Origin: Thermomonospora echinospora
Lineage (GTDB): Bacteria; Actinomycetota; Actinomycetes; Streptosporangiales; Streptosporangiaceae
Assembly: GCF_900108175.1 (NCBI RefSeq)
Contig: NZ_FNVO01000014.1
Location: 1 to 64,000 of the forward strand
Reading direction: 5' to 3'
DNA length: 64,000 nucleotides
In this document: positions 25,603 to 34,454 of the stretch, piece after piece
Position numbering within the stretch: position 1 is the first letter of the stretch
Layout: every line of letters starts with the position of its first letter
Notes under the pieces: generated by a model
Databases searched by the model: none
What the model was told of the DNA's origin: nothing
The model's input: only the letters and a program-made list of their open reading frames with translations
Translations under genes and position numbers: made by a program

Positions 25603-26448
25603 ATGATCGTTGTGACCGGGGCCACCGGAAACGTCGGCCGCTCGCTCGTGCGGGTGCTCGCGGCGGCGGGCGAGAAGCCGACCGCCACATCCCGGAACAT
25701 CACGGAGGCGGACGTGCCCGAGGGCGTCGAGTACCGGAAGGCGGATCTGGCCGACGCCGAGAGCCTGCGCCCGGTGTTCGACGGTGCCGACGCCCTGTTC
25801 CTGCAGAACGGCGGTCCCAGCGCTCACACGCTGAACGTGGGTGACATCCTCGATGCGGCCAGGGCCGGCGGTGTCGAGCGGGTGGTGCTGCTGTCCTCGC
25901 TGGGGGTGGCGACCCGGCCGGATTCGGCATCGCACGGGGTGCTGGGACTGTCCATCGAGGAGGCCGTGCGAGGGTCGGGCCTGGACTGGACGATCCTGCG
26001 GCCGGGCAACTTCGACTCCAACACCTACGCCTGGGCTCCGTCGGTGCGTGCCGAGCGGACCGTCACCGCACCGTTCGGCGGCGTCGGGCTGCCGGCCATC
26101 GACCCGGACGACATCGCCGAGGTCGCCGCCGTGGCGCTGCGGGAAGACGGACACGCTGGGAAGATCTACGAGCTGACCGGCCCGGTCTCGGTGACGCCTC
26201 GGGAGCAGGCCGAGGCGATCGGCGCGGCGCTGGACGAGCCGATCCGGTTCGTGGAGCAGACCCCAGATGAGGCACGGGCGCAGATGCTGAACTTCATGCC
26301 GGCGGACGTGGTGGAGACGACCCTGGCCATCCTGGGCGAGCCCAACACGGCCGAACGGCGGGTCAGCCCCGATGTCGAGAAGGTGCTGGGCCGGGCACCC
26401 CGTACGTATGCCGACTGGGCCCGCGCCAACGTCGCCGCCTTCCGGTGA
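25603..26448 (+). CDS. NmrA-like NAD(P)H-binding oxidoreductase
   Basis: A 281-residue atypical SDR of the NmrA/quinone-oxidoreductase-2 type: MIVVTGATGNVGRSLVRVLA binds NAD(P), and WTILRPGNFDSN is the conserved central segment. The SDR Tyr-x-x-x-Lys is absent, as usual in this group. Members reduce quinones or sense redox state. The ATG has AGGAG seven bases upstream. It pairs with the divergent HxlR regulator. Confidence 0.88.
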   Translation: MIVVTGATGNVGRSLVRVLAAAGEKPTATSRNITEADVPEGVEYRKADLADAESLRPVFDGADALFLQNGGPSAHTLNVGDILDAARAGGVERVVLLSSLGVATRPDSASHGVLGLSIEEAVRGSGLDWTILRPGNFDSNTYAWAPSVRAERTVTAPFGGVGLPAIDPDDIAEVAAVALREDGHAGKIYELTGPVSVTPREQAEAIGAALDEPIRFVEQTPDEARAQMLNFMPADVVETTLAILGEPNTAERRVSPDVEKVLGRAPRTYADWARANVAAFR

Positions 26449-26724
26449 CCGGCACTCGACGACGTCGACGGCGAGGCCGCCCCGGGTCGTGTTCTCGGCC
26501 CTCCCTTGGGTCCATGTCACCAGAGGCAAAGTAGCTCTGCATGACCGTCGTCACGAGTCGTGTTCGCATGAATGGCCGGTTATGCAAGACCGTCGGCCCT
26601 CGACGGCGGGCCCGTGTCGGCCCCGGTCGCCCCCTGACCGGTCATCCCCCTTGCCCTAGGCAAAAAGGCCAAGCGTGGGGAAAAGCGTTCGGATGCCGCC
26701 GCGAGAGAGCTTTAGGTTCGCCTC

Positions 26725-27522
26725 ATGGGACACGACTATGACCGCGTCACCGACCTTAATCACACCAATCCCACCCGGCGCCGCGGCGCGCTGGTCACCC
26801 ATCCAGCGCAGCCGTGGACACCCACGGTGCACGCGTTCCTGCGGCACCTGGAGGCCGAGGGCTTCGAGGCCGCACCGCGAGTGGCCGGGGCGGGATTCGA
26901 TGAGGCGGGTGATGAGACGCTGACCTGGCTGGAAGGGACGATCTTCGCCCGATCCGTGTGGCCCGACGCGGAGCGGAGCATGCACGAGGTCGGCGCGTTG
27001 CTGCGCCGACTCCATCAGGTCAGCCGCACTTTTACTCCGCCGCCGGACGCGCGGTGGATGCCCTGGACCCTGCACACCGACGCCGCGGAGGCGTTGATCA
27101 GCCACGGCAACATTGCGCCCTGGCACGTGGTCTTCCACCAGGATCGTCCGACCGGGCTGATCGGCTGGGAGTACACCGGGCCGGTCGACCCGATGGACGA
27201 GGTCGCCGTCACCGCCTTCTACTGCGCGCAGCTGTTCGACGATGACGTCGCCGAACAGATCGGACTTCCCGACGCCGCCGCCCGCGCACAATGGTTCGCC
27301 GCCTTCCTGGACGGCTATGGGCTGCCCCGCCACCGGCGCACCGACCTGATCGACCGGATCCTGTACTTCGTGATCAAAGACAACGGCTGGTACTCACGCG
27401 TTCAGGGCTTCACCCCGCACCACACTCACACCGAGGGGCTGTGGACCCTGGCCTGGCAGTCCCGCGCAGCACTGTGGACCCTGGAACACCGCGAACTCCT
27501 CACCCGCACAGCCACCCGCTGA
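26725..27522 (+). CDS. Phosphotransferase-fold protein with degenerate active site (predicted pseudokinase)
   Basis: A 265-residue protein of the aminoglycoside/choline phosphotransferase fold. The catalytic loop, normally HGDxxPxN, reads HGNIAPWH at residues 127-134, and the Mg-binding IDWE/D reads IGWE at 146-149. The catalytic Asp, the following Asn and the metal Asp are therefore all replaced, although the scaffold (TLTWLEG, GPVDPMDEVA) is intact. Transfer of phosphate is unlikely; a binding or regulatory role is possible. The preceding 276-bp gap shows no gene. Confidence 0.8.
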   Translation: MGHDYDRVTDLNHTNPTRRRGALVTHPAQPWTPTVHAFLRHLEAEGFEAAPRVAGAGFDEAGDETLTWLEGTIFARSVWPDAERSMHEVGALLRRLHQVSRTFTPPPDARWMPWTLHTDAAEALISHGNIAPWHVVFHQDRPTGLIGWEYTGPVDPMDEVAVTAFYCAQLFDDDVAEQIGLPDAAARAQWFAAFLDGYGLPRHRRTDLIDRILYFVIKDNGWYSRVQGFTPHHTHTEGLWTLAWQSRAALWTLEHRELLTRTATR

Positions 27523-27595
27523 CCGGCCACGAGAGGACTGCTTGGGGCGGCGACGAAGTCGATGACGGGCGTCACGGCGCGGGGTTCAGCGGCTG

Positions 27596-28810
27596 TCACC
27601 CGTCGCAGATCGCCGCGAGCGCCTCGAGCAGCCGGTCGACGTGCTCGTCCACGGTGCCCAGGCCGATGCTGGCCCGGATCGCGGTGTCGCCCTCCGCACA
27701 GCCCTCCCCGGCCGCGCCGCCGACGAGGTGGCGGACCAGGGGGTGCGCGCAGAACCTTCCGTCGCGGACGCCGATGCCGTGCTCGGCCGACAGCCGTTCG
27801 GCGACGGCGCGCGGCGCGTGCCCGTCCACGGTGAACGCGACGATGCCGACCCGCGGGTGCTCCAGGCCCCACAGGGACAGCTCACGCACCCCGGGAAGGT
27901 CCGCCAAGCCGGCCTGCAGCCGTTCGAGAAGCCGCCGCTCGTGCTCGGCGACGGTGTCCCAGCCGGCAGCCAACGTCGCGCACGCCGCCGCCAGTGCGAC
28001 GGCGCCCAGCACGTTCGGGGTGCCGGCCTCGTGCCGCTGCTCGGGGTCGGCCGCCCACCGCACGCCGTCGCCCACATGGCTGCTGGCCCCGCCGCCGCGC
28101 AGGTAGGGATCGGCGGCGCGCAGCCAGTCGGCGCGGCCCGCCAGCACCCCGGCCCCGAACGGCGCGTACAGCTTGTGCCCGGAGAAGGCCACGTAGTCCA
28201 GGCCGCGGGCGTCCAGCGGGCGGTGCGGGACCAGTTGCGCGGCGTCCACCGCGATGCGGGCGCCGTGCCGGTGCGCGATCTCGGCCAGCTCCGCGATCGG
28301 CCACAGCTCCCCGGTGACGTTCGACGCCGCCGTCACCACCAGCAGCCGCGGCCCGGCCGGGCACTGGCGCAGCGCTTGCTCGGCGTCGGCGAGCGCCGCG
28401 CCGGGGGAGGCCGGGACGGGCAGCCGGACGGCGTTCCGCCAGGGCAGCAGTGTCGCGTGGTGCTCGGACTCGAACACCACAACCGAGGTGCCCTCGGGCA
28501 CGGCGCCGGCGAGGAGGTTCAGCGCGTCGGTGGTGTTGCGGGTGAACACCACCGCCTCCGGCCCGCCGAGGAAGTCGCGGACCGTCTCCCGCGCCGTCTC
28601 GTACGCCCGGGTGGTGACCTGGGAGGCGTACCCCGCCCCCCGGTGCACACTGCTGTAGGCCGGCAACGCCCGCACGACGGCCTCCTGCACCGCCTCCAGA
28701 CACGGCGCGCTGGCGGCGTGGTCGAGGTTGGCGTACGGGACGGAGCCGCCCGGCACGGGAACCGGCAGCCCGGCGCCGACGACCTGGGGAACACGGGTGA
28801 GAACAGACAC
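27596..28810 (-). CDS. SufS-like cysteine desulfurase (class V aminotransferase)
   Basis: A 404-residue fold-type I PLP enzyme of the SufS/IscS-like class V group: NLDHAASAPCLEAV near the start, FTRNTTDALN, the PLP-Lys in FSGHKLYAPFGAG (about residue 215), and FCAHPLVRHL near the C-terminus, where the Cys matches the sulfur-accepting position. It would take sulfur from L-cysteine or a related selenium/sulfur amino acid. No sufBCDU genes are adjacent, so it is a stand-alone paralogue. It converges with the pseudokinase gene. Confidence 0.88.
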   Translation of the reverse strand: MSVLTRVPQVVGAGLPVPVPGGSVPYANLDHAASAPCLEAVQEAVVRALPAYSSVHRGAGYASQVTTRAYETARETVRDFLGGPEAVVFTRNTTDALNLLAGAVPEGTSVVVFESEHHATLLPWRNAVRLPVPASPGAALADAEQALRQCPAGPRLLVVTAASNVTGELWPIAELAEIAHRHGARIAVDAAQLVPHRPLDARGLDYVAFSGHKLYAPFGAGVLAGRADWLRAADPYLRGGGASSHVGDGVRWAADPEQRHEAGTPNVLGAVALAAACATLAAGWDTVAEHERRLLERLQAGLADLPGVRELSLWGLEHPRVGIVAFTVDGHAPRAVAERLSAEHGIGVRDGRFCAHPLVRHLVGGAAGEGCAEGDTAIRASIGLGTVDEHVDRLLEALAAICDG

Positions 28811-29228
28811 GATGCCGCTCCTGCGGGGTCCGGGACCCCCGTCACGGAGATCCGCACTTGCCCGGCACCTTGCTGTGCGCGGGCCCGGTCCTCACCTAGG
28901 GCACCCCACCGCGGAGGAGGGTTGCCGGCCAGCAAGCTAGGGCTTGGCGCTGGCACTCATGACCTGGCCGGAACTATAGGCGACCGGCCGCCGCCCCACA
29001 ACCGCCCGCCGGCGGCCCTCGAAGAAATGATTTTCTCCCAACTTGGGAAGTCGTGGCCGGGGCGTTCCACATGTCGCGCGGCTGCCGGGGCAACCAGGTG
29101 GCTGTGGAGATCCCGCGGGCACTGGTGCTCACCGGCCATTTCCCGCCCGAGCCGGGCGGAGTGCAGACGTTCACCTGGGAGCTGGTGCGGCTGCCGCCGA
29201 CCACCGGACGCGCCGACACGGGGACGGC
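28811..29228. other. Spacer with small dyad and gene fragment
   Basis: Upstream of the cysteine desulfurase. It contains the perfect dyad TCCCAACTTGGGA (29036-29048) beside the AT-rich GAAATGATTTT, a possible promoter/operator, and then a glycosyltransferase fragment listed separately. Confidence 0.4.
29104..29206 (+). pseudogene. Fragment of a GT4 glycosyltransferase N-terminus
   Basis: VEIPRALVLTGHFPPEPGG followed by VQTFTWELVRLPP matches the start of PimB-like GT4 glycosyltransferases (a ...DFPPRPGGIQTF motif). The match ends after ~34 codons, 23 bp before the MFS start. Everything downstream is lost, so a deletion fused the gene's beginning to the MFS gene. Confidence 0.6.
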
Positions 29229-30509
29229 ATGGGGATCAAGGAGCTGAACCGTCCCGCCTTCCGCCGCCTGCTGGTGGGGCAGACGGTGTCCTCCTTCGGC
29301 GACTGGATGGGCACGTTCGCCCTGATGTACCTGGTGCTGGAGCTCAGCGGCTCCACGACCGCGGTGGGCGGCGTCCTGGTCGTGCGGCTGCTGCCCTCGG
29401 CGCTGGGCGCGCCGCTGGCCGCCCGCGTGGTGACCAGGTGGCGCCGCCGCGGCGTGATGATGACCGCCGACCTGGTCCGCGCGGGCATGGCCGTCGCCCT
29501 GCCCGTCCTGCCGTCGCTGTGGTGGGTGTACGCGTGGGCGTTCGCCATCGAGGTCGTCAGCCTGATGTTCCTGCCCGCCCGTGACGCGGCCGTCCCGCTC
29601 CTGGTCGGCGGCCGTGGCAAGGAACCCGACACCGGCACGCTGCAGCTCGCTAACGGCGTCACCATGGCCACGTCCTACGGCATGATCCCGTTCGGCGCCG
29701 GGACGTTCGGCGCGCTGCTGTACCTGTCGGACGCGCTCGGCTGGACCGGCCACGGCCGCTACGTCGCGGTGTTCTGGGTGGACGCGGCGACCTACCTGGT
29801 CTCGTTCGCCGCCATACGCGGTATGCCCGATCTCGGGCCGTGGCGCGGAGAACGGCGGCCCGCCGGAGACGGCGGCGTCCGGGCCGGGGCGGGGTTCCTG
29901 ACCGCGCTCCGGATGCCCGTGGTCGCGGCGGTGCTGCCCGGGATGGCGGTCGTCTCGCTGGGGCTGGGCGCGCTGTTCTCGGTCGGCGTCCCGTTCGTCC
30001 GGGACGTGCTGCATGCCGGGCCCATCGGGTTCGGCGGGCTGGTGGCGCTGTTCGGCGTCGGCGCGATCATGGGCGTGCTCGGCACCCGGGTACGCCAGGG
30101 AGGCGACCTGCTCGGCCAGGTCAGGATATGCACGGCCCTACAGGGCCTGGTGATCGCCGCGATGGGCGCCCTGGCGTCGACGGCGTGGGCGTTCCTCGGC
30201 GCCATGCTGTTCGGCGCCGCCGCCATCGCCGCGCTGATCGGCGGAATCACCTACCTGCAGGAGAGCCTGGGCGGGGCGGGCCGCACGCTCGGGCTGACCG
30301 CCTTCCACGCCGTGCTGCGGTTCGGCCTGGCCACGGCAGCGCTGGTGTCCGGCGTCGCGGACGACCTGCTCGGCCAGATGCGTCATCTGCCGCTGGGCGT
30401 CGCCCCGGCCAGCCTGGTGCTGATCGTGTCGGGGCTCGTGGTGTGCTGCGGGACGTTCCTCGTCCGCCGCCCGGCCCGCGAGGACCGTGCGATGACGAAC
30501 GTGCGCTAG
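29229..30509 (+). CDS. MFS transporter, MFS_3/EntS-like
   Basis: A 426-residue major facilitator of the 12-helix group with FRRLLVGQTVSSFGDWMGTFAL at the start, as in MFS_3 exporters related to EntS and macrolide efflux proteins. Substrate unknown. I chose the ATG at 29229 because family similarity begins there; GGGGACGG precedes it. Its stop overlaps the stop of the convergent PAP2-WS/DGAT gene by 4 bases, so no terminator separates them. Confidence 0.88.
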   Translation: MGIKELNRPAFRRLLVGQTVSSFGDWMGTFALMYLVLELSGSTTAVGGVLVVRLLPSALGAPLAARVVTRWRRRGVMMTADLVRAGMAVALPVLPSLWWVYAWAFAIEVVSLMFLPARDAAVPLLVGGRGKEPDTGTLQLANGVTMATSYGMIPFGAGTFGALLYLSDALGWTGHGRYVAVFWVDAATYLVSFAAIRGMPDLGPWRGERRPAGDGGVRAGAGFLTALRMPVVAAVLPGMAVVSLGLGALFSVGVPFVRDVLHAGPIGFGGLVALFGVGAIMGVLGTRVRQGGDLLGQVRICTALQGLVIAAMGALASTAWAFLGAMLFGAAAIAALIGGITYLQESLGGAGRTLGLTAFHAVLRFGLATAALVSGVADDLLGQMRHLPLGVAPASLVLIVSGLVVCCGTFLVRRPAREDRAMTNVR

Positions 30510-32488
30510 CGTCCCTGCGCCGGTTCCGCCTGGGGCAGGTCGGGGGTGCCGAGTTCCACCAGCACCTCGGCCATGGCGTGGCACAGCGCGCGGGCGTCGG
30601 CGGCCAGCGCGGGGTCGGCGCTCACCCCGAAGTCCAGCACGCCGTTCCACCCGAGCGCGCCCACCGCCAGCGGCGCCCCGGCTGCGGTCGGCACGATGGG
30701 ATGCGCCGCCAGCAGCGGCCACCCGGCGAACGCGACCGGCGCGTCGAGGGCGGGCAGGTTGGACACCACCGCCTGGAAGCTGCGTCCCCCGTACACCTGG
30801 CGGGCGAACGCGGCGTGCGCGGCGGGCGGCATCAGCCACGCCAGCCGCTGCATGACGAAGGCGGACGCCAGCGCCCGGGTGCCGGTGCGCAGCCGCCGCC
30901 GGGTGGCCGCCGCGATCAGCCCGAGCCGCTCGACCTCGGCCATCGGCCCGCACGGCAGGTCCACCATGACGGCGGCGGTGTGGTTGCCCTCCAGTGGTGT
31001 GCGAGCGGTACGCGTCATCAACGGCACCGCGACCCGCAGCGTCGGTCCCGCGGGCCGCGGTCCGGCACGCAGCAGTCCCGCGATCACCGTGCACAGGATC
31101 ACGTCGGTCACCCGCACCCGGTGCTTGCGCGCGATGCCCCGGACCGTCCGCAGCGGGACCCGGAAGCTGCCGAAGGAGCGCCGCCCCGGACCCGACTCGG
31201 GCAGCCGCGCGCCCTGCGGCCGCCGGTCGGCGGCGAGCTGCACCAGCCCGACCGCCGTGCCCACCACGCGGCGCGCCGGCGCCGCCGTCGGGGGGCGCTC
31301 GCCGTCGGCCCCGGCGATGCGCAGCGCGTGCGCGATCACTCCCATCCCGTCGGCGACGACATGGTGCATCAGGAAGATCACCGCGGTCCGGTCGGGGGCG
31401 TGGCCGCGCACCAGGATCAGCCGCCACAGCGGCCGGTCCCGCGGCAGCGGCTCGGTCTGCAGGGCGGCGACCAGCCCGTCCAGGCGCTCGTCGCCGCCCG
31501 GCGACGGCAACGTCATCGCGGTCACATGCCAGTCCCAGTCCAGGTCCGGGTGGTCCACCCAGCGGGGCCGCCGGAACCGGACGGACGGCGACAGGCGCTG
31601 GCGGAGCCGGGGCAGCTCGTCAAGCCGCGCCCGGACCGAGGCGGCCAGGTCGGCGACGGTGAGCGCGCCCTCGGGCGCGTCCAGCATGATCAGCCCGCCG
31701 ACGTGCTGGGGCGCCCACTCGGACTCCACGGCAAGGAAGAACGCGTCCGGGGGCCGTACCCGGTCCCGCGCCCTGCTCCCGCGGTCCACCACCCACATCG
31801 CCACCCAGACGACTACGACCGAGCCCACGGCGTCCAGTACGAAATGGTTGGCCGTCGCCACGATCACGAAAACGGTCACCAGGACGTGCAGCGCGCCGAT
31901 CGCCTGCGGGATCCGGCCGACGCCCAGCCGGGCCAGCTCGGCGCTCACCCACAGCGCCCAGGCGACGTGCAGCGACGGCATCGCGGCGAGCTGGTTGGCG
32001 TGGTCCACCAGCGGCGTGCCCCACGAACCCCAGGTGCCCTCGGCCACGACGGTGTCCACGAACCCCAGGTCCGGGAGCAGGCGCGGCGGCATGACCGGCC
32101 ACAGCGCGAACACCGCCGCGCCGAACAGGTTGATCAGCACGAACGAGTTACGGGCCGCCCGGTACCGCTCGGGCCGCCGCAGGTACAGCCATGCCAGCAG
32201 TAGCCCGGCGCTGACCACGTACGTGACGGCGTATTCGTAGTTGGCCAGGACGGTCAGCGTCTCGCGCTCGACCAGCCACTCGTTGAGCGGACGCTCCACC
32301 GCGATGTGCAGCGAGTGTTCCCACGCGTACAGGACGCGGCCGTTGGCCTCCGCCACCGTCACCCGTCCCCCCGCCGGGATCAGGTCGACCAGGCAGTACA
32401 GGGCGAACAATGCCAGGCCCAGCCCTAACTCCCGTCGCAGGGACGGGCGGGGTCCGCGCGCGGGCCGGGCTGACGTGTCATCGGTCAC
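30506..32488 (-). CDS. Fusion of PAP2-type membrane phosphatase and wax ester synthase/DGAT
   Basis: A 660-residue protein with two recognisable enzymes. Residues ~18-235 form a PAP2/inositolphosphorylceramide-synthase-like membrane domain: five or six helices with NQLAAMPSLHVAWALW (His174) and ANHFVLDAVGS (His215, Asp219). Residues ~245-650 form a WS/DGAT acyltransferase: PDAFFLAVESEWAPQHVGG, the catalytic HHVVADG at 375-381, and PLEGNHTAAVMVDLP. PAP2 could release diacylglycerol or an alcohol from a lipid phosphate, and WS/DGAT could acylate it with acyl-CoA, giving storage lipid. No frame break separates the halves. Confidence 0.88.
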   Translation of the reverse strand: MTDDTSARPARGPRPSLRRELGLGLALFALYCLVDLIPAGGRVTVAEANGRVLYAWEHSLHIAVERPLNEWLVERETLTVLANYEYAVTYVVSAGLLLAWLYLRRPERYRAARNSFVLINLFGAAVFALWPVMPPRLLPDLGFVDTVVAEGTWGSWGTPLVDHANQLAAMPSLHVAWALWVSAELARLGVGRIPQAIGALHVLVTVFVIVATANHFVLDAVGSVVVVWVAMWVVDRGSRARDRVRPPDAFFLAVESEWAPQHVGGLIMLDAPEGALTVADLAASVRARLDELPRLRQRLSPSVRFRRPRWVDHPDLDWDWHVTAMTLPSPGGDERLDGLVAALQTEPLPRDRPLWRLILVRGHAPDRTAVIFLMHHVVADGMGVIAHALRIAGADGERPPTAAPARRVVGTAVGLVQLAADRRPQGARLPESGPGRRSFGSFRVPLRTVRGIARKHRVRVTDVILCTVIAGLLRAGPRPAGPTLRVAVPLMTRTARTPLEGNHTAAVMVDLPCGPMAEVERLGLIAAATRRRLRTGTRALASAFVMQRLAWLMPPAAHAAFARQVYGGRSFQAVVSNLPALDAPVAFAGWPLLAAHPIVPTAAGAPLAVGALGWNGVLDFGVSADPALAADARALCHAMAEVLVELGTPDLPQAEPAQGR

Positions 32489-32703
32489 ATGATCTTCTCT
32501 AACCCGTCTCCGCCCCGGATATACGCCCGGCCGTCACCGAGGGTGACGGCCGGCCTCTGCTGCGCCGGACGCGGGCACCGGCGCGCCGCCCATGCCGCCG
32601 GGGCGGGCGCGGCCCGCAGGCCCCGTCGCTCCTTGAGCGGGGCACGTGCGTAGCTTGACCCTTCAACCGGTGTGCCGACCGGTCAGACGGGGAGATGCCG
32701 CCC

Positions 32704-34224
32704 ATGACCGCGCCGCTGAGGCACCGGTGGGCCGGCCTCGTGGCCCAGGCCGGCGGCCAGGCGCGGCAGCGGCTGCTGGCGGTCGTGGGAGGCCCCGCCC
32801 GGTTCCAAGTGATCACGATTCTGTCGTGCGTGCTCGCGCTGGACGCCGCCGATAAGGGCACGATCGGGGCGGTCGGGCCCGAGCTGAAGTCGAATCTGGG
32901 CATCGACAACACCCAGCTGGGGTCCCTGACGGCCGTGTCCTCGGGGGTGGGCGCCGTCGCCGCGGTGCCCGTCGGCGTCCTGACCGACCGGGTGAACCGG
33001 ACCAGGCTACTTGCGGTCAGCATCATCGCCTGGGGCGCCGCCATGGCGGCCGGCGGCCTGGCCGGCTCGTTCACGTGGCTGCTGCTGTCGCGGCTGGCGC
33101 TCGGCGCGGTCACCGCCACCGCCGGGCCGACCCTGGCCTCCCTGATCGGCGACTACTTCCCACCCGGGGAACGAGGCCGCATCTATGGCTTCATCCTCAG
33201 CGGCGAGATGCTGGGCGCGGGATTCGGCCTGCTGGTCGGCGGCAACCTGTCCCAGCTGCTGTCGTGGCGGGCCGCGTTCGGATTCCTGGCACTGCTGGGG
33301 CTGTGCCTGGTGTACGTGATCAGGCGATGGCTGCCGGAACCTGCGCGTGGCGGGCAGAGCCACCTGAGACCGGGCCAGACCGACCTGAAACCGCGCCCGG
33401 ACGAGTGGGCGCGCGGCAGGCCCGAGGGCGAGGGCGACGACGCGGGCGACGACGTGGCGGCGCAGCGGGAGGATCCGGCGCGTTCGGCGGTGGAGGAACA
33501 CGGGGTCCGGCCCCGGCCGGACCTGGTGCTGCGGCGCGATCCGGCGCGGATGTCGATGTGGGCGGCCATGCGGTACGTACTGCGGATCCCCACGAACGTC
33601 ATCCTGATCGTGGCCTCGGCGCTCGGTTACTTCTTCTTCGCCGGCCTGCGCACGTTCGGTGTCGTGTTCGTCAGCCGTCATTACGGCCTGGGGTACGGGG
33701 CGATCAGTGGCCTGGTCGTGCTGATCGGCGTCGGGGCGCTGGTGGGCGTGTTGACCGGCGGGCGGGTGGCCGACGGGCTCATCCGCCGCGGGCATCCCAG
33801 CGCCCGCGTGCTGGTACCCGCGGTGACCTACCTGCTGGCCGCGGGACTGTTCGTCCCCGGGCTGGCCACCACGTCGGTGGCCGTGGCGGTGCCGCTGTTC
33901 GCGCTCGCGGCGGCGTCCCTGACCGCGGCGAACCCTCCACTGGACGCCGCCCGGCTGGACATTGTCCATTCCCGCCTGTGGGGACGCGCCGAAAGCATCC
34001 GCACCTTCCTGCGCATGGGCGCCGAGGCCCTCGCCCCCGTGACGTTCGGTTTCGTCGCGGACCTGTTCGGCCCGGGCGGCAAAGGTGGCGCGCGCGGCCT
34101 GGAGTACGCCTTCCTGATCATGCTGGTCCCCCTGGTTGCCAACAGCGTCATCCTGCTACGGGGTCTGCGCACCTATCCCCGTGATGTCGCCACGGCCGCC
34201 GAATCCGAGCGCGTCGCCCGCTGA
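32704..34224 (+). CDS. MFS transporter, Spinster-like
   Basis: A 506-residue facilitator. ALDAADKGTIGAVGPELKSNLGIDNTQLG and VPVGVLTDRVNRTRLLA match Spinster/sugar-phosphate-like MFS proteins. Between helices 6 and 7 is an unusually long, highly charged loop (residues ~218-285) rich in Asp, Glu and Arg. The ATG at 32704 has GGGGAG at nine bases; the ATG at 32695 lies on that site. TTGACC at 32655 and paired ACCGGT elements (32666, 32678) mark the promoter region. Substrate unknown; sphingoid or other lipids are known for eukaryotic relatives only. Confidence 0.82.
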   Translation: MTAPLRHRWAGLVAQAGGQARQRLLAVVGGPARFQVITILSCVLALDAADKGTIGAVGPELKSNLGIDNTQLGSLTAVSSGVGAVAAVPVGVLTDRVNRTRLLAVSIIAWGAAMAAGGLAGSFTWLLLSRLALGAVTATAGPTLASLIGDYFPPGERGRIYGFILSGEMLGAGFGLLVGGNLSQLLSWRAAFGFLALLGLCLVYVIRRWLPEPARGGQSHLRPGQTDLKPRPDEWARGRPEGEGDDAGDDVAAQREDPARSAVEEHGVRPRPDLVLRRDPARMSMWAAMRYVLRIPTNVILIVASALGYFFFAGLRTFGVVFVSRHYGLGYGAISGLVVLIGVGALVGVLTGGRVADGLIRRGHPSARVLVPAVTYLLAAGLFVPGLATTSVAVAVPLFALAAASLTAANPPLDAARLDIVHSRLWGRAESIRTFLRMGAEALAPVTFGFVADLFGPGGKGGARGLEYAFLIMLVPLVANSVILLRGLRTYPRDVATAAESERVAR

Positions 34225-34454
34225 GCGGACCGGCCGGAGCCGAAAGACTTTCATGAACGCTTCGGCGGGGGACGACGGGCAATCGTTCGGCGATATCCGC
34301 GACGAGCATCCCCATCCCTTCTTCAAGGGCCGTCTCCGCCATTTTTCGGACATGCCCGGTCTGGGTTCTCTAGAGTTTTCGGTCACGGGTCGGTCGCTTC
34401 GCGTGCTTGCGAAACGGCCGCCCCGTGGAGCGACGGATACGAGCGGGAGTAGTC

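Noticed and set aside
23185-32672. Shared 13-mer CCCTTCAACCGGT at 23188 and 32659
   Set aside because: Matches of this length are expected by chance in 64 kb of GC-rich sequence and the contexts differ.
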